Source: Ctena decussata
Taxonomy: Eukaryota; Mollusca; Bivalvia; Lucinida; Lucinidae
NCBI GenBank assembly: GCA_963989385.1
Contig: OZ022507.1
Span: 58,167,400 to 58,231,399 of the forward strand
Length of the DNA: 64,000 bases
Reading direction: 5' to 3'
The position numbers and the translations under genes are program-made. The notes under the pieces are model-generated. The model was not told where the DNA came from, made no database searches, and worked only from the letters and a program-made list of their open reading frames with translations. Each line of letters opens with the position of its first letter. Within the stretch, counting starts at the first letter, position 1. Positions 45,299 through 56,644 of the stretch are shown in pieces.

Positions 45299-46314
45299 CG
45301 AGGGTTGATCCAGAAGTAATGTCACTGCATCTATAAAATCATGTAGAATAAAGGGAGGCTAATAAAATTTCGTATCCAAGTACCTAAATCTATTTGCATT
45401 ATGGGCTGAAAATGTCATAGAAATACAGTGCACAGTAACTGAGATATCGAGATAGACAGAAGGCATGGTCACAAAACGCGCCGCACGTCAATGACGTTGT
45501 TGATGCACCAGACGAAATTTCGATATTGTGTCATGTCCGAAGTAGCATATTCGCTGTTCCAGCATAGTACTAATGTCTCTTCACCTATGTTTATCTCATC
45601 TTTAATATTACTTGAAGGGCCCCGCAACTCAACTTTTAGAATTTTACACAATATTCGAATTTCAGAACATTGATCTTCATATATGGGATCCAAACAAGAG
45701 TGACGTTTTTGTCTGACATTGCACATAAAGTCCTTCCGGTTTTCAGAATATCCTCCAGCGACTCATCTGCACGCGCATCGAGCTGATTGCAGCTTTAAAC
45801 AAGCCTCATAATAACTGTTATTTCACCATATGTCTAATTAAACAGCTCTAGAGTCTATAATGCTGAAATTCCAAATTCGAGGCAAAACCGCACATATCAG
45901 CTGACGCGTTTTCGTCAGAAATCAACATTTTTACTCTCGGTAGTAACCAGCATTAGCGCCAGCTAGCAACTTCAAACTGCAGTGACGATATTAAAATTTC
46001 AACAGTGGGCGACAGAAATATGTTTCATCATCGTATCAAGTTTTCATCTGATTTGGCGCGTTAGTTTGATTTTGATTTGTGGTTGCCTTTGCAAATTATG
46101 TTCATGTAATTAACGTTATTCTGACGTGCGGCGCGATGGCGTCGGTGGCATACTTTGAACGTCTATATAATTGGAAAGAAAAAAGGTTCCAATTATATAT
46201 CTATTCTGTAAATCAGAACTGAATTACAGTGCAGCTTGATATGATTTTTATAATAATGCTCCGATGAATAAGCACGCAGTGGACACAGTGACATTACTTC
46301 TGGATCAACCCTTG
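45299..46314. mobile_element. Tc1/mariner-like non-autonomous element, 1016 bp
   Basis: Terminal inverted repeats of about 28 bp: CGAGGGTTGATCCAGAAGTA.. at left and CAAGGGTTGATCCAGAAGTA.. read from the right, continuing ATGTCACT. Flanked by TA at 45297-45298 and 46315-46316. A second inverted pair, GCGCCGCACGTCA, lies inside at about 45479 and 46130. No transposase is recognisable; frames are short. It sits in the 3' part of the Tx1-type LINE. Confidence 0.88.
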
Positions 46315-47115
46315 TAATTCGTTCACTCTCTTATTTTCATTTATCAGTTTCCTATTTTTTTTTCCTTCTATTTTTTTGTTGTTGTTTTCATCAAAAAATA
46401 TATTGTTACATGCTATAAAAGTTTTTCAACGACATTGATAAAGTAAATATTATAGTAACAGTTACATATTGTATATTGGATTTAGTAGTTGAAGATGAGA
46501 TAGAGATTGTAGAAAAGATACAAAATATTATGTCAACGCGCCCATTGGACTTATTTTCTGACGTTAAATCTAGGGTCTATATGTATATATACGTATGTGC
46601 GTATCTATAAGTATGTATATGTATATATATGCATATATATATATGCGTGCAGGTACGTATGTGTAAGTATACATGCATATGTACAAGCATGAATATATGA
46701 ATAAGTAAGATAGTAGTTAATATATATTTCAACTGTAAAATCTGACATGTATTTCGATATATTCCTCCTTTTTTGAGTAACTGGAAACCAAATGGGCGCG
46801 TTGGCCAGATGTTCTTTTTAACAGTATTATGTATTACATGTACTATGTAAAAACTTTTGTACCATGAGACAATATGAAGAAAAAAAATAAATAACAAAAA
46901 AAAAATTTTCCTTTCTAGACTTTGTAGTTGTCTCCTCTTATCCTTAGTTTTAATTCCGGTTGTATGTCAATAACCATTCAGAAAGAAAAAATTCATGAAA
47001 CTTTGTTGGATTGTAGGATAAGCCAAGACAGAATGTTGCACGCTAAAGTGACAGCTCTTGGTTTTCAGTTTAACAGTTGTCTCCCTGGTCCATTCTAGGG
47101 CGATTACTGCTATTA

Positions 47116-48436
47116 CTACATAAGGGAGGAATTCGTTGCAGTGTCAGTCTGTGGCAGGCTTCTTCGACATGGCAAGAAAAAGGAAACAGCCTTTTTCCTA
47201 ATTCCTCGCGACATCAGACAGTATATAATAAAAATTGCAAAGTAGCTGATATAAAGAACAATATCAAATGCAAAAGCAGCTAACTGAAAGGTTTCGTTTG
47301 ATAACACTATGTGCCCGGTAGAGATGGTCCAGGCGTATAAAGATAGAAATATTCCACTGGTCATTTCCACTCCCACTACAATCAGAGCAATTACTATAAC
47401 AATGATACTAAGTTGACGCCTCTGAGTTCGGGCACTCAAATTGTCATGTCCTGCTTGTTTGAGGGTGTAATCTTTCTTCTGCAATTGTTTTACCATCAAA
47501 GCTACAAAAAGAACTATGAGACAAGAAGGCACAAACTGAGCGACAATGATCCTGCCCCACATGAACACTTCCTCGTAAACACGAGCGGCTTTCACCCACG
47601 CCGCATAATATGAATGGCAGGTTTGAATATGTTGTCCGAAAGAGAGGTATTTAAGACGGTTACTTTGTAGAACCCAATGTCAAAAAAACGATAGATGTGC
47701 AAGGCCAGGACGATTGTGGAAACAACGATTACGCATATGATAGAGGACTTGACATTAACAAAGCGTCTTGTTTTGAACGGATTTGAGACGCACAAATATC
47801 TCTGTATCGCCAGCACGACTGTGAACCAAACTGATGCAGCATGTGGAACAGCCGAAAGTCGCTCTAATACATACATAGTTTTGCACGCCGTGGCAGGCAA
47901 GTATCCAGAATTTGCTCTTGTTTTGATGTAAAGGAAGGAAATTTCGGCTAAGCTAGATCCAATGGTAAGAATGTCCGCTACTGCAACTGCCACGAAAATG
48001 ATAAGTGTAGCCTTGCCCATCGGTGTGCTGATACGAAACTGCTTGCCCAACACAAGAACAAACAGTAAGGTGGTCCCTAAACATATCCCTAATATAGTAG
48101 TATAAATATACTCGTACGCCGGAATAATAAACTTCCTGTTTCCGTACACCTCTATTTTGTTTTTATCACTGCTTTTATCCCAGTTTTCATTTTCTGTACG
48201 ATTGCTCCCTTTCTTATCACCATCTTTTGTTGCATTAGCGTGTGAAACAACTTCATGAGTTTCATTACTACACACAACTTTGGTTGTTGAAGTTTGACTG
48301 AGGATGTTCTCTGTAGTGCTGGTATGTCGAGCCAGCTTTCCTCATAATCTGGCAATGGTTGAACCATACCCAGAGTAAGAAATCCAAAACAGTACTGGAT
48401 AAATGTGACAAAAATCCATGTTTTGAATATGTACAT
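47116..48436 (-). pseudogene. Neuropeptide GPCR copy B, broken by two frameshifts
   Basis: Same architecture as copy A and similar at most positions through the transmembrane region (QRY motif, SYFAIFIIYCLM at TM7, CRRSLP tail all present). Break 1: relative to A, 13 bases are missing in the extracellular N-terminal region near 48325, so the frame from the ATG at 48436 runs into nonsense. Break 2: one base is missing near 47630, in extracellular loop 2 just before the conserved Cys (A has GAATAGGTTTGTC, B GAATATGTTGTC). Two independent lesions make a sequencing error unlikely as the full explanation. Transmembrane codons are otherwise well kept, so inactivation may be recent. Confidence 0.88.
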
Positions 48437-49142
48437 TATTGCTTATACGAGAGAAGCAATCTTAAGTTTCCCCTCTTATCATTTAGATTATTTTAGACGC
48501 GAAGTTTTAAATTTGATATTTGCGTACTGTTCAAGTAGATTTTGTAGATATTTTATTATATTAATATCCGTCGAGTATTTTCTCTGTTTCAAACTTATGT
48601 ATATAGCAATGTCTCAGCTCAGTTTTATCTACCAATGCACATATCTTTATCTTATCTTACGCTGTTTCTAATTTAGTTCTATGTATTATTTAAGCTGCTA
48701 GCTTTATGTAGACATGCGATTATCCATTTATAGCACTCTACACTGTTTCTAACATTTCTATTCGGTTTATACTTCATTTCCGGCCGTATTCTTTTATTTT
48801 GACTATTTCCATGGCACTTTTCAAGCTTGATTAAATTCTTCTTTTATTTAAAATATTAAGATACGCTTACTTTAACTGTCCATATTGTAGTTAACTCTTT
48901 CTTACAAGATCTTTTAAAGTGTCAGTGACATGATTATGTCAGTCTCCATCATGACATTTATATACTATTTCTTAAGTATTTTTAACAACTTTTACATTAA
49001 TTGTAAAGTATTTGTAGGCATCTTTAAGTTCAGTTTTGCGTTCCTTTTCGATTAAAAATTCGACGAGTCAATTTCTGTATTAATATTTGTTTCTGTTCTT
49101 CTCTTTCAGTCAATTTCTGTACACAATATCTATATAGCCATT

Positions 49143-49268
49143 TACGGTTGGCCATATGTTCTCTGTATCTTGATTATTTGTAATCTTAGTTGTTTCCAAC
49201 TATGGTTTGAGGGCTGGATTTGGATTTTGATTGTTTCAGTTCCTGGTCTTTGCATACTTTTTACTTTC
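49143..49268. repeat. Interspersed repeat R, tail fragment
   Basis: Near-identical to 23130-23256 (CGGTTGGCCATATGTTCTCT ... TTTGCATACTTTTTACTTTC), with one G/C difference visible. Much closer than the surrounding duplicons, which suggests separate insertion or gene conversion. Confidence 0.8.
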
Positions 49269-49349
49269 ATTATTCCGTGGGCACTTGTAGCCTAGATGTT
49301 CCTACCTCTTGTATGAGATTTTTGTGTGTATATAGAGGATCTTGCATGA

Positions 49350-49469
49350 GTGCTCATGTATTATTGAATTTATTAAACGAGTTGGGGAAAAAGATAAGAT
49401 GCGAGGCTTTGCCGAGCATCTTATCGTTTTTCCACAACGAGTTTAATAAATTCAATAATACATGAGCAC
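49350..49469. repeat. 120-bp near-complete palindrome
   Basis: GTGCTCATGTATTATTGAAT ... mirrored by ... ATTCAATAATACATGAGCAC, centred on GGCTTTGCC. Arms differ at only a few positions. Would extrude as a long hairpin or cruciform. Confidence 0.88.
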
Positions 49470-49486
49470 GAATGCAAGATTCTATT

Positions 49487-49682
49487 TATCATATGACACT
49501 AAAATCGCATTTTATTAGCAAAATTTGCACTAAAACGTCTCGGTTTCGCCATTATAAAACGCGAGGTTTTAATGGACGTCAACGTATAACGTTACGACGT
49601 AATTTGCATATTTAATCCACTAGTGGATTATCGTTTTTAATGCATGGCTTTATTACACTCTCAGATGCGACGTCATATGATA
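49487..49682. mobile_element. MITE family 2 (TATCATATGAC termini)
   Basis: 196 bp with ends TATCATATGACACTAAAATC and, from the right, TATCATATGACGTCGCAT. Interior rich in ACGTC words (AAACGTC, GGACGTCAACG, TTACGACGTAATTTGCATAT). A second copy in the opposite orientation begins at 63824 and runs off the window. Confidence 0.78.
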
Positions 49683-50196
49683 ATAGTCTTTAATACTGTT
49701 TCCAACAGTACCATAATAACTTTTAACAAAGATCCACCTGCTATTCAGTAGACATGTCAATATTTGTGTAACAATTTTTTTTTAACATAATTATTGTAAC
49801 ATTTTAGTAGCTTTTTGAGTTCCATCACGAGTTTAACGGTCACAGTAGAACTTTTTATACCGTTTCCCACATTTTTATATGGCCAGTTATAAACTTCAGT
49901 TGTACTTTAACACTCCTGTGACAACTATTCTGCATCAACCTGTTCAGTGTCAAAGTCTGTATCTTTTTTACATGGTTTCTACATGTCACTAATTTCTATC
50001 CTAATACTTTTATGGTAAAACTGAGGTAATATCTGACATTTAAAGCCCTAATGGATTATCATGCATAATTACTGGAAAACGTTTAGACAAATGCTATATA
50101 TTTTTTCTATCTTTTTATGTCTTAATGTGAATGGGTACCATGTTTTCAGGGGAAACAACTGACATTTGCCTTTTCACGTATTTTGTCATTGGAAGT

Positions 50197-50255
50197 CCAC
50201 TGTTAAAGAAAAGAATGTGCTCCTAGGTGAGCAAATTCTTTCCTTTAACAGTGGG
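50197..50255. repeat. 59-bp hairpin
   Basis: CCACTGTTAAAGAAAAGAAT..GTGCTC / GAGCAAATTCTTTCCTTTAA..CAGTGG around a short CTAGGT loop. Probably a remnant of a small inverted-repeat element. Confidence 0.75.
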
Positions 50256-50904
50256 CCTCTTTTTCGAAGGAACTCTTTAAGATTTTAATTTTGTTAACAG
50301 GCAGCAAATAGACAGTCATAACAGTTGCCGTCCTTTGTATAAATGACAGAAAAATTATGGAGACGTACCTTTACACCTTAGGACAGGTGTCCTCACAATG
50401 CGACTTTTTTGATTTATTGGCTATGTAATACGCTTCTTATATTTCATACCCTTCTGTATGGAAAAGCAGCACCGCCTTATATAAAAGTTCCGGATATAAA
50501 AATAAGAATGATAATTTTGAAGACTTTCTGAATCCGTTATGCAATTTCCTCTTAATTACTCCTGAGAATACATAAATATATATGAAGTTTTATCCAATTT
50601 CTCTTCAAAATTTGAACTAATATTAATCAAAATGTCAGGCAGTGCTTTATTTAATTTTCTGTGCATTTATACTTAACAGTAAAAGAAATACCACATTTAA
50701 GTTACTTAAATAGTTTCAGTATTCTCAGTAGCCATACAATCACGAGGGCTTGAATCATACTTGTTTTGTGGGGAAGTGAAAAAAAGAAGATTACTGCATG
50801 CTTTATATGTCACTTAAAACGATTTGATGAAAGCCACCGTGCAGGGTTTGTATCATATAGTCTTGAGTTAAACATAAAGCCCGTAGCATGCACCCAGTAC
50901 GAAG

Positions 50905-51410
50905 CAAACCCAGTACGAAGCAAATCAGCTTGAAAAGATCCAGACTGAGGCCGCACGCATCTTTACAGAACTGGCATCTATAGATGCTTTATATACACGG
51001 AGACTGGATGGGACACATTAGCATCACGCAGAAACAAGCACAAACTTACCTTGTTCTGTAAGATGAAATCCAGCATGAGTCCAAACTATTTAATAACTCT
51101 AATTCCACCTTTAATTGACAATACTTCTATCTATAACTTACGTAATTCTAATGATATAGGAACAGTACACTCTAACTCACAACTTTACCATGATTATTGT
51201 CTTCCTTCTGTTATTCGCAAATGGAACGAATTACCAGAGGACACTCGCCAGTAAAGCAATATTGCATCCTTTAAAAGACATCTGAACAGTGGTAGATTTA
51301 CTCCCCCAATTTTTTACTGTACTGGGACGCGTGACGGACAAATATATCATACAAGACTAAGAATCAAATCAGCACCTTTTTTATAAAAGATCCATGGAAA
51401 ACATAAAACG
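50905..51410 (+). pseudogene. CR1-like LINE C-terminal fragment
   Basis: Frames encode QLEKIQTEAARIFTELASID (50937-), then after a slip FCKMKSSMSPNYLITLIPPL, YNLRNSND, LPSVIRKWNELPEDTRQ, a stop, and FKRHLNSGRF..YCTGTRDGQIYHTRLRI. These line up with LEKIQNEAARIATG, YKMQSNMAPSYLSNLIPQTI, LPSTIREWNSLPAE and YYTGSRQSQILHTRLRT in the LINE at 52321-55878: a different, older subfamily member. Confidence 0.85.
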
Positions 51411-51639
51411 CTTTTATGGTAACTTAGTCTATAAATTCAAAAAATCATTGTAGGTAAGTCCGATTTTTCTGATCAGTTCAGGACAATTATCGTTCGTTAC
51501 AAACGTATTGGATATAATATTAATGTAAAGCTACAGTCTGTAAGTTTAGTGGTCAACCCAATTATGGTTAAACACTTTGCTTCCCTCTTTAATTGCACGC
51601 CGGTTGGTCAGGTATCAGACTCAATGATGGGCCCGACAT

Positions 51640-52045
51640 AAAGCTACTTAATTTAGTTGGTTGGGGCCGGAGTTTGCCTTGTCTGTTGCTTGGTTATTCG
51701 GGGTTCAACTGATAGTTTTCTTTTGCTCCGGTATTTCAGTGGTGTTGTCTGACTTCCCAGGGGTCTCCTGGTGTCGCAATACGTTCTTTCCGTTGAGTCC
51801 TCATCTCTGATTCATCATAGGCCTTATCCGTGATTTGTTTGTTTCCGGTGATGATTCATTGATGATTCATTGATGAGTTAGGAAACCTTCATGCGCACCA
51901 AACAGCTAACTTTTAAATGTTTCAAACCACTGCAGAAGCAGAGGGCGAGGTTTGGGCCCAGTAAAACATGTTTAAGCCCCCAGTAATCTTTTGCAGACCC
52001 TTCCAAGGTGGTACTTCTGTTGCGGATCCTCAAAGTTATATGAGC
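51640..52045. repeat. Interspersed repeat R, front half (split by LINE)
   Basis: Matches 22720-23010: GATGATTCATTGATGAGTTA, CACTGCAGAAGCAGAGGGCG, TTTAAGCCCCCAGTAAT, TTCCAAGGTGGTACTTCTGT. Homology stops near 52045 and resumes at about 56645 on the far side of a LINE. Confidence 0.75.
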
Positions 52046-55000
52046 CGATTTCGTCTATCTGCGGCCATTAACAGTTATTTTCCATCAAAAGTCAAGGATG
52101 TTATTACATGACTTTTCAATGTTATAAATGTTTTCCTCCGTATTTTATATTGGTCTATGTATTTCAATCTATTTTTTCCCCTTTTATATTTCTCTGTTTC
52201 GTTTTCTGTAGAGAGGGTGTATGCGCAGCAGCTGGTCACATTTACCACAGAAACTGTTACCTGGGAATGGTTTGGTATGGTAGTGACTGACATGTTTCTC
52301 TTGTTGATGACAGAAATAACATGATAAGCTACAATAATAGGAGCATGTGTCGAGTCACTATCATGCCAGTGTATCGTCGTGCGTGCAGATTTTCACTACT
52401 TATACATGTTTTGGTGTTTTATATCATTTATCACCATTTTCCTTCTAGCTACTCAGTCCTGATGTCAGCTAAAGATACTGCTTTATTGGCACAAAAGGCA
52501 ACTCCCAGAAGCACACGTGAAACGTCATGTAACTGTATAAAACTACGTAGGAACATTACTTTTGCGCTAAATCTTTCCTTCTGTTTCGCAATTACTCTAA
52601 TATTAGCGTGGTTGTTCATGCTCCTTCTGATTCTGTCTGGTAATGTACACCCAAACCCAGGTTCATTGTCAGAAACATCTAGCAGTAGTAGCTCTGACTC
52701 TTCAATTAACTTGTCAACCTCAATTTTAAACACTCTTGATGTCAGCCACCACTTATCTTTTGTGCATTATAATGTACAAAGTATTTTTACTAAACTCGAT
52801 ATTCTACAAACCGAATTGTATGAATTCGACATCTTAGCCTTCTCGGAAACCTGGCTCAGCCCTACAACACATACTGATGACCTTAATTTTCCTTCCTTTA
52901 ATATTGAACGTAGAGACAGGGTCGGTGACAGATATGGAGGCTTGCTTATATATATTAAAGAGGGGCTACATTACAGGCGTAGGCAAGACCTAGAGCCACT
53001 ACATACTGAATGCATGTGGATTGAAGTCTCAAATTGTCATAAACATATATTGTTTGGACTTTTTTACAGGCCTCCAAATGCTGACTCTATCTATTATTCA
53101 TCTATAGAAAATTCTTTGAATCTTGCTGTTGACACGGGTATACAAGACATAATTATTACAGGTGACTTCAATTTCAACTAATTAAATCAACAAACCTCAC
53201 GAAAGATTGAGTCATTCTGTGATCAATTTGCATTGTACCAGTCTATAGATGAACCTACTCACTTCACAGAAACTTCTTCTTCTCTCCTTGATATCATACT
53301 TGTTAGCAACAAACATCACCTTTTACTTAGTGGAGTAGCAGACCCCTTTTTGAACCAAGAAGTAAGATACCACTGTCCTGTCTACGGTATTTTCAAATTA
53401 TCTAAACCTAAACTAAAATCGTTTACAAGACACATATGGAAATACGATCAAGGAAATTATGACTTGCTACGAACAAAAGCAGCATCCACAGACTGGACAT
53501 CTTTACAGGACAACGACATCAGCAAGCACGCAGAAAACATAACGTCTCATATAATTTCAATAGCAAAACAATGTATAACAAATAAAACCATCAGGATAAG
53601 GCCATCCGATCCTCCTTGGATAACTTCTTACATTAAACACTATATAAGGAAACGAAAACGAGCATATAGGCAAGCCAAACGTATTAACTCTTCTATCAAG
53701 TGGACAAAGTTTCGAAAACTGGGTAACAAAGTTGTAGCACTAATTCGTGATTCTAAAAGCTCCTTCTATGACGGAATTGCAAACAAATTAAAATCTAGTA
53801 ACCTTTCATCTAGAGACTGGTGGACCATACTTAAGAAAGTTATTTCACCGAACTCCAACTCAGCTATTCCTCCACTTGAAAGTAATGGTAGTATATATAA
53901 CGATGAACTAGACAAAGCTAACATACTCAACCAGTTCTTTCAAAGCCAAACTTACCTTAATGAACAAAACGCTACTCTTCCGGACTTAATCCCTTATGAA
54001 ATTAATTCCAGTCTTAACTCTATTAACCTCACTCCTACTGATGTTCTCTCTATCCTCAACCACCTACCACTTGGTAAAGCAACGGGGCCAAATGGTTTAA
54101 GTAATCGAATACTCAAAGAATTGGCAACAGAACTTTCTGAACCGCTGTGCTCCCTCTATAACCTATCTCTAAGAACTGGTATAGTCCCTTCTTCATATAA
54201 AATGGGAAATGTTTGTTCAGTCTTCAAAAAGGATGACCCGTCTCTCCCTAGCAACTACCGTCCAATAACCTTGCTGAACTCAGAAGATAAAGTTTTTGAG
54301 AGACTTGTCTTCAAATATTTATATAACCACCTACATGACAATCATATTCTTACTCCACTACAGTCTGGTTTTATACCAGGTGACTCAACAGTGAATCAAC
54401 TTACCTACCTGTATAACACATTCTGTCATGCACTGGATTCTGGAAAAGAGGTTCGTGTCGTTTTTTGTGACATTTCTAAAGCCTTTGACCGCGTTTGGCA
54501 CGCCGGTCTTATTCACAAGCTCAGGTCAGCTGGAGTCACTGGTAAAATTCTTGAATGGTTTAAGAGTTATCTTACTGATAGACAACAACGAGTTGTCCTT
54601 CCTGGAGCTTCATCTGATTGGACTTACATTCGAGCTGGTGTCCCACAGGGGTCCGTACCTGGGCCCTTGCTATTTCTTCTTTATATCAACGACATTGTCT
54701 GTGATATTGGAGCAAACATACGACTTTTTGCAGATGATACTAGCCTTTTTATTATTGTGGATAATCCAGTTACAGCAGCAGTAACTCTCAACGCAGACCT
54801 TAATCGATTTTGTAACTGGGCGGATACTTGGCTAGTTTCTTTCAACCCGACGAAGACTTAATCGCTTCTTCTTTCTCGTAAACTAATCAGACCCGTTCAT
54901 CCTCCAATCTACATGCAAAATCAGCAAATTTCTGAAGTTGAAACCCATAAACATTTAGGCATATATATTTCTAATGACTGCACTTGGCATACCCATATTG

Positions 55001-56640
55001 ATTACATTAAAAATAAAGCTTGGAATAGGATACATATTATGAGAAAATTGAAATTTAAAATTGACAGGAAATCCTTAGAAATTATATATACAACATTTAT
55101 AAGACCAATTTTGGAATACGCCGACGTAATTTGGGATAATTGCACACAGTATGAAAAGCAAGAATTAGAAAAGATCCAAAATGAAGCTGCGCGAATAGCA
55201 ACAGGAACCACTAAACTTATTTCTTTGGACAATCTTTACAGGGAAATTAACTGGGATTCGCTTGAAAAAAGACGTAAAGATCACAAACTCATACTGTTCT
55301 ACAAAATGCAAAGTAATATGGCACCTTCTTATCTATCCAACTTAATACCTCAAACGATTAGTAACATTTCTCACTATAACCTCAGAAATTCCGACAACCT
55401 CCAGAATATAAATGCGAGGACATCTCAATATGCTAACTCATTTCTCCCATCAACTATCAGAGAATGGAATAGCCTTCCTGCAGAGGTAGCTCAGTCTGAC
55501 TCTTTAACAACTTTTAAAAATCATCTTAACAGAAACAGAGCATCTGTCCCTAAGCATTATTACACTGGTTCTAGACAATCCCAAATCCTGCATACACGTC
55601 TTCGCACAAATTGCAGTTCACTAAATAATGATTTATTTCTGAAAAATATTTCCAACTTACCTCTGTGTCACTGTGGAAGTATTGAAAATACTGAACATTT
55701 CTTTTTGCAGTGTCCTTTCTATATTGAACAAAGAGCTGAACTCCTGGACTCTGTATCTCAATTTGGGGTAATATCTCTAAATTTGCTACTTTATGGTGAC
55801 CTTACTTTACCTTTTAACACAAATGTTATAATATTTGAAAGAGTACATAAATATATAAGAGACACCAAACGTTTCTAACACAACAACAATATATTTTGCC
55901 GTGCGACCGGTTACCATAAGTTAACAAGACAAATTAAATTTGCCAGTCTGCTGCTGCATTCCCCTCTCTGTTATTGTTTTTTTTTTCATCTATGTTTACC
56001 TGTTTTCTTTTTCTTCTTTTTTCTTTCTCTTACAAAGATCTTTTCATCTATGTTACACTTTTGTTCTCAAAACGTTTAAAGCTCAGTTAATGTTTATATG
56101 ACCTTTTCAGAGTGACACAATTAATTTGGTTAACAAACCAAACACCCATCCTTATACAGCTTTCATTACAGATGAAACATCTGCTTATTTTGATGTATTC
56201 ACAATACTTACCACTAATACATTAACAGAGCTTCTACTTTTTTTTCGTGTATTTTATATATTTTCTTTCTCTCTCTTTATCTTTCTTTACTACTTTTGAA
56301 TCCACATGTACTTACTTGAGCATTTACCACTGTATAGAACTACTATTCTGGAGTATTTCTTGAGCATATTTGTTTTCAAATTAGAAGATGTATTTCGCCT
56401 TTTAGTTAACAAACTATATTTGTTAAGGAAAAGAACTAAATAAGTATTATTGCTTTCGTTCTGATCCTTAAGCTTGTATTGACGACATGTTGTACTTTGT
56501 CATGTTGATGAAATAAAATACTAAGTTATATTGTGCTGTGTCCGCTTGTCTATGGTCTCTGGCGGTTTGGTCACCCGTATTGCTGCCAAATCTGCCTTCT
56601 GTTTTGTTTTGTTTTGTAACTAAAATAAAAAAATAGATGT
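52046..56640 (+). mobile_element. CR1-like LINE, nearly full length
   Basis: About 4.6 kb: ~275-bp leader, one long reading frame (52321-55878), ~760-bp T-rich 3' untranslated region ending near AACTAAAATAAAAAAATAGA (56619-56638). The two halves of repeat R at its borders indicate the insertion point. Exact ends are approximate; I could not pick a clear target-site duplication. Confidence 0.75.
52321..55878 (+). pseudogene. CR1-like LINE polyprotein, EN-RT, two in-frame stops
   Basis: One frame of 1185 codons interrupted only by TAA at 53179-53181 (just after the endonuclease box GDFNFN) and TAA at 54859-54861 (after the RT thumb NPTKT). N-terminus: two hydrophobic segments (about 22-45 and 80-107) running into GNVHPNPGS (107-115), a 2A-like motif missing its final Pro. 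Endonuclease: VHYNVQSIFTKLD, LAFSETWLSP, GLFYRPPN, GDFNFN. RT: NYRPITLLNSEDKVFERLV, LQSGFIPGDSTVNQL, VFCDISKAFDRVWH, GVPQGSVPGPLLFLLYINDI, FADDTSLF (catalytic pair intact). C-terminal: KIQNEAARIATG, LPSTIREWNSLP, PLCHCGSIENTEHFFLQCPF (Cys/His cluster). No frameshift, so a young copy; not autonomous as read. Confidence 0.92.
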
Positions 56641-56644
56641 TGAT

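Larger units (their letters stand above)
41169..46905 (+). mobile_element. Tx1/L1-clade LINE, 5'-truncated, with two nested insertions
   Basis: A decayed non-LTR element from within the endonuclease domain to an A-rich 3' end (GAAGAAAAAAAATAAATAAC at 46876-46895). A tRNA SINE (41835-42108) splits the coding region and a mariner-like element (45299-46314) sits in the 3' part. The 3' untranslated region is T-rich and includes a TATG/TA-rich run at 46575-46690. Without the insertions the copy would be about 4.4 kb. Confidence 0.85.
47095..50730 (-). repeat. Receptor duplicon, copy B
   Basis: Receptor pseudogene plus upstream flank. Similarity to A extends at least to 50110; similarity to C is visible again near 50540-50730. 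Later arrivals inside B: a fragment of repeat R (49143-49268), a 120-bp palindrome (49350-49469), a MITE (49487-49682) and a 59-bp hairpin (50197-50255). Confidence 0.8.

Noticed and set aside
45469..45726. 85-codon minus-strand ORF inside the mariner-like element as transposase
   Set aside because: No DDE/D motif, helix-turn-helix or mariner signature could be seen.
49220..49465. 81-codon plus-strand ORF
   Set aside because: Runs through repeat R and the 120-bp palindrome; composition follows the repeats.
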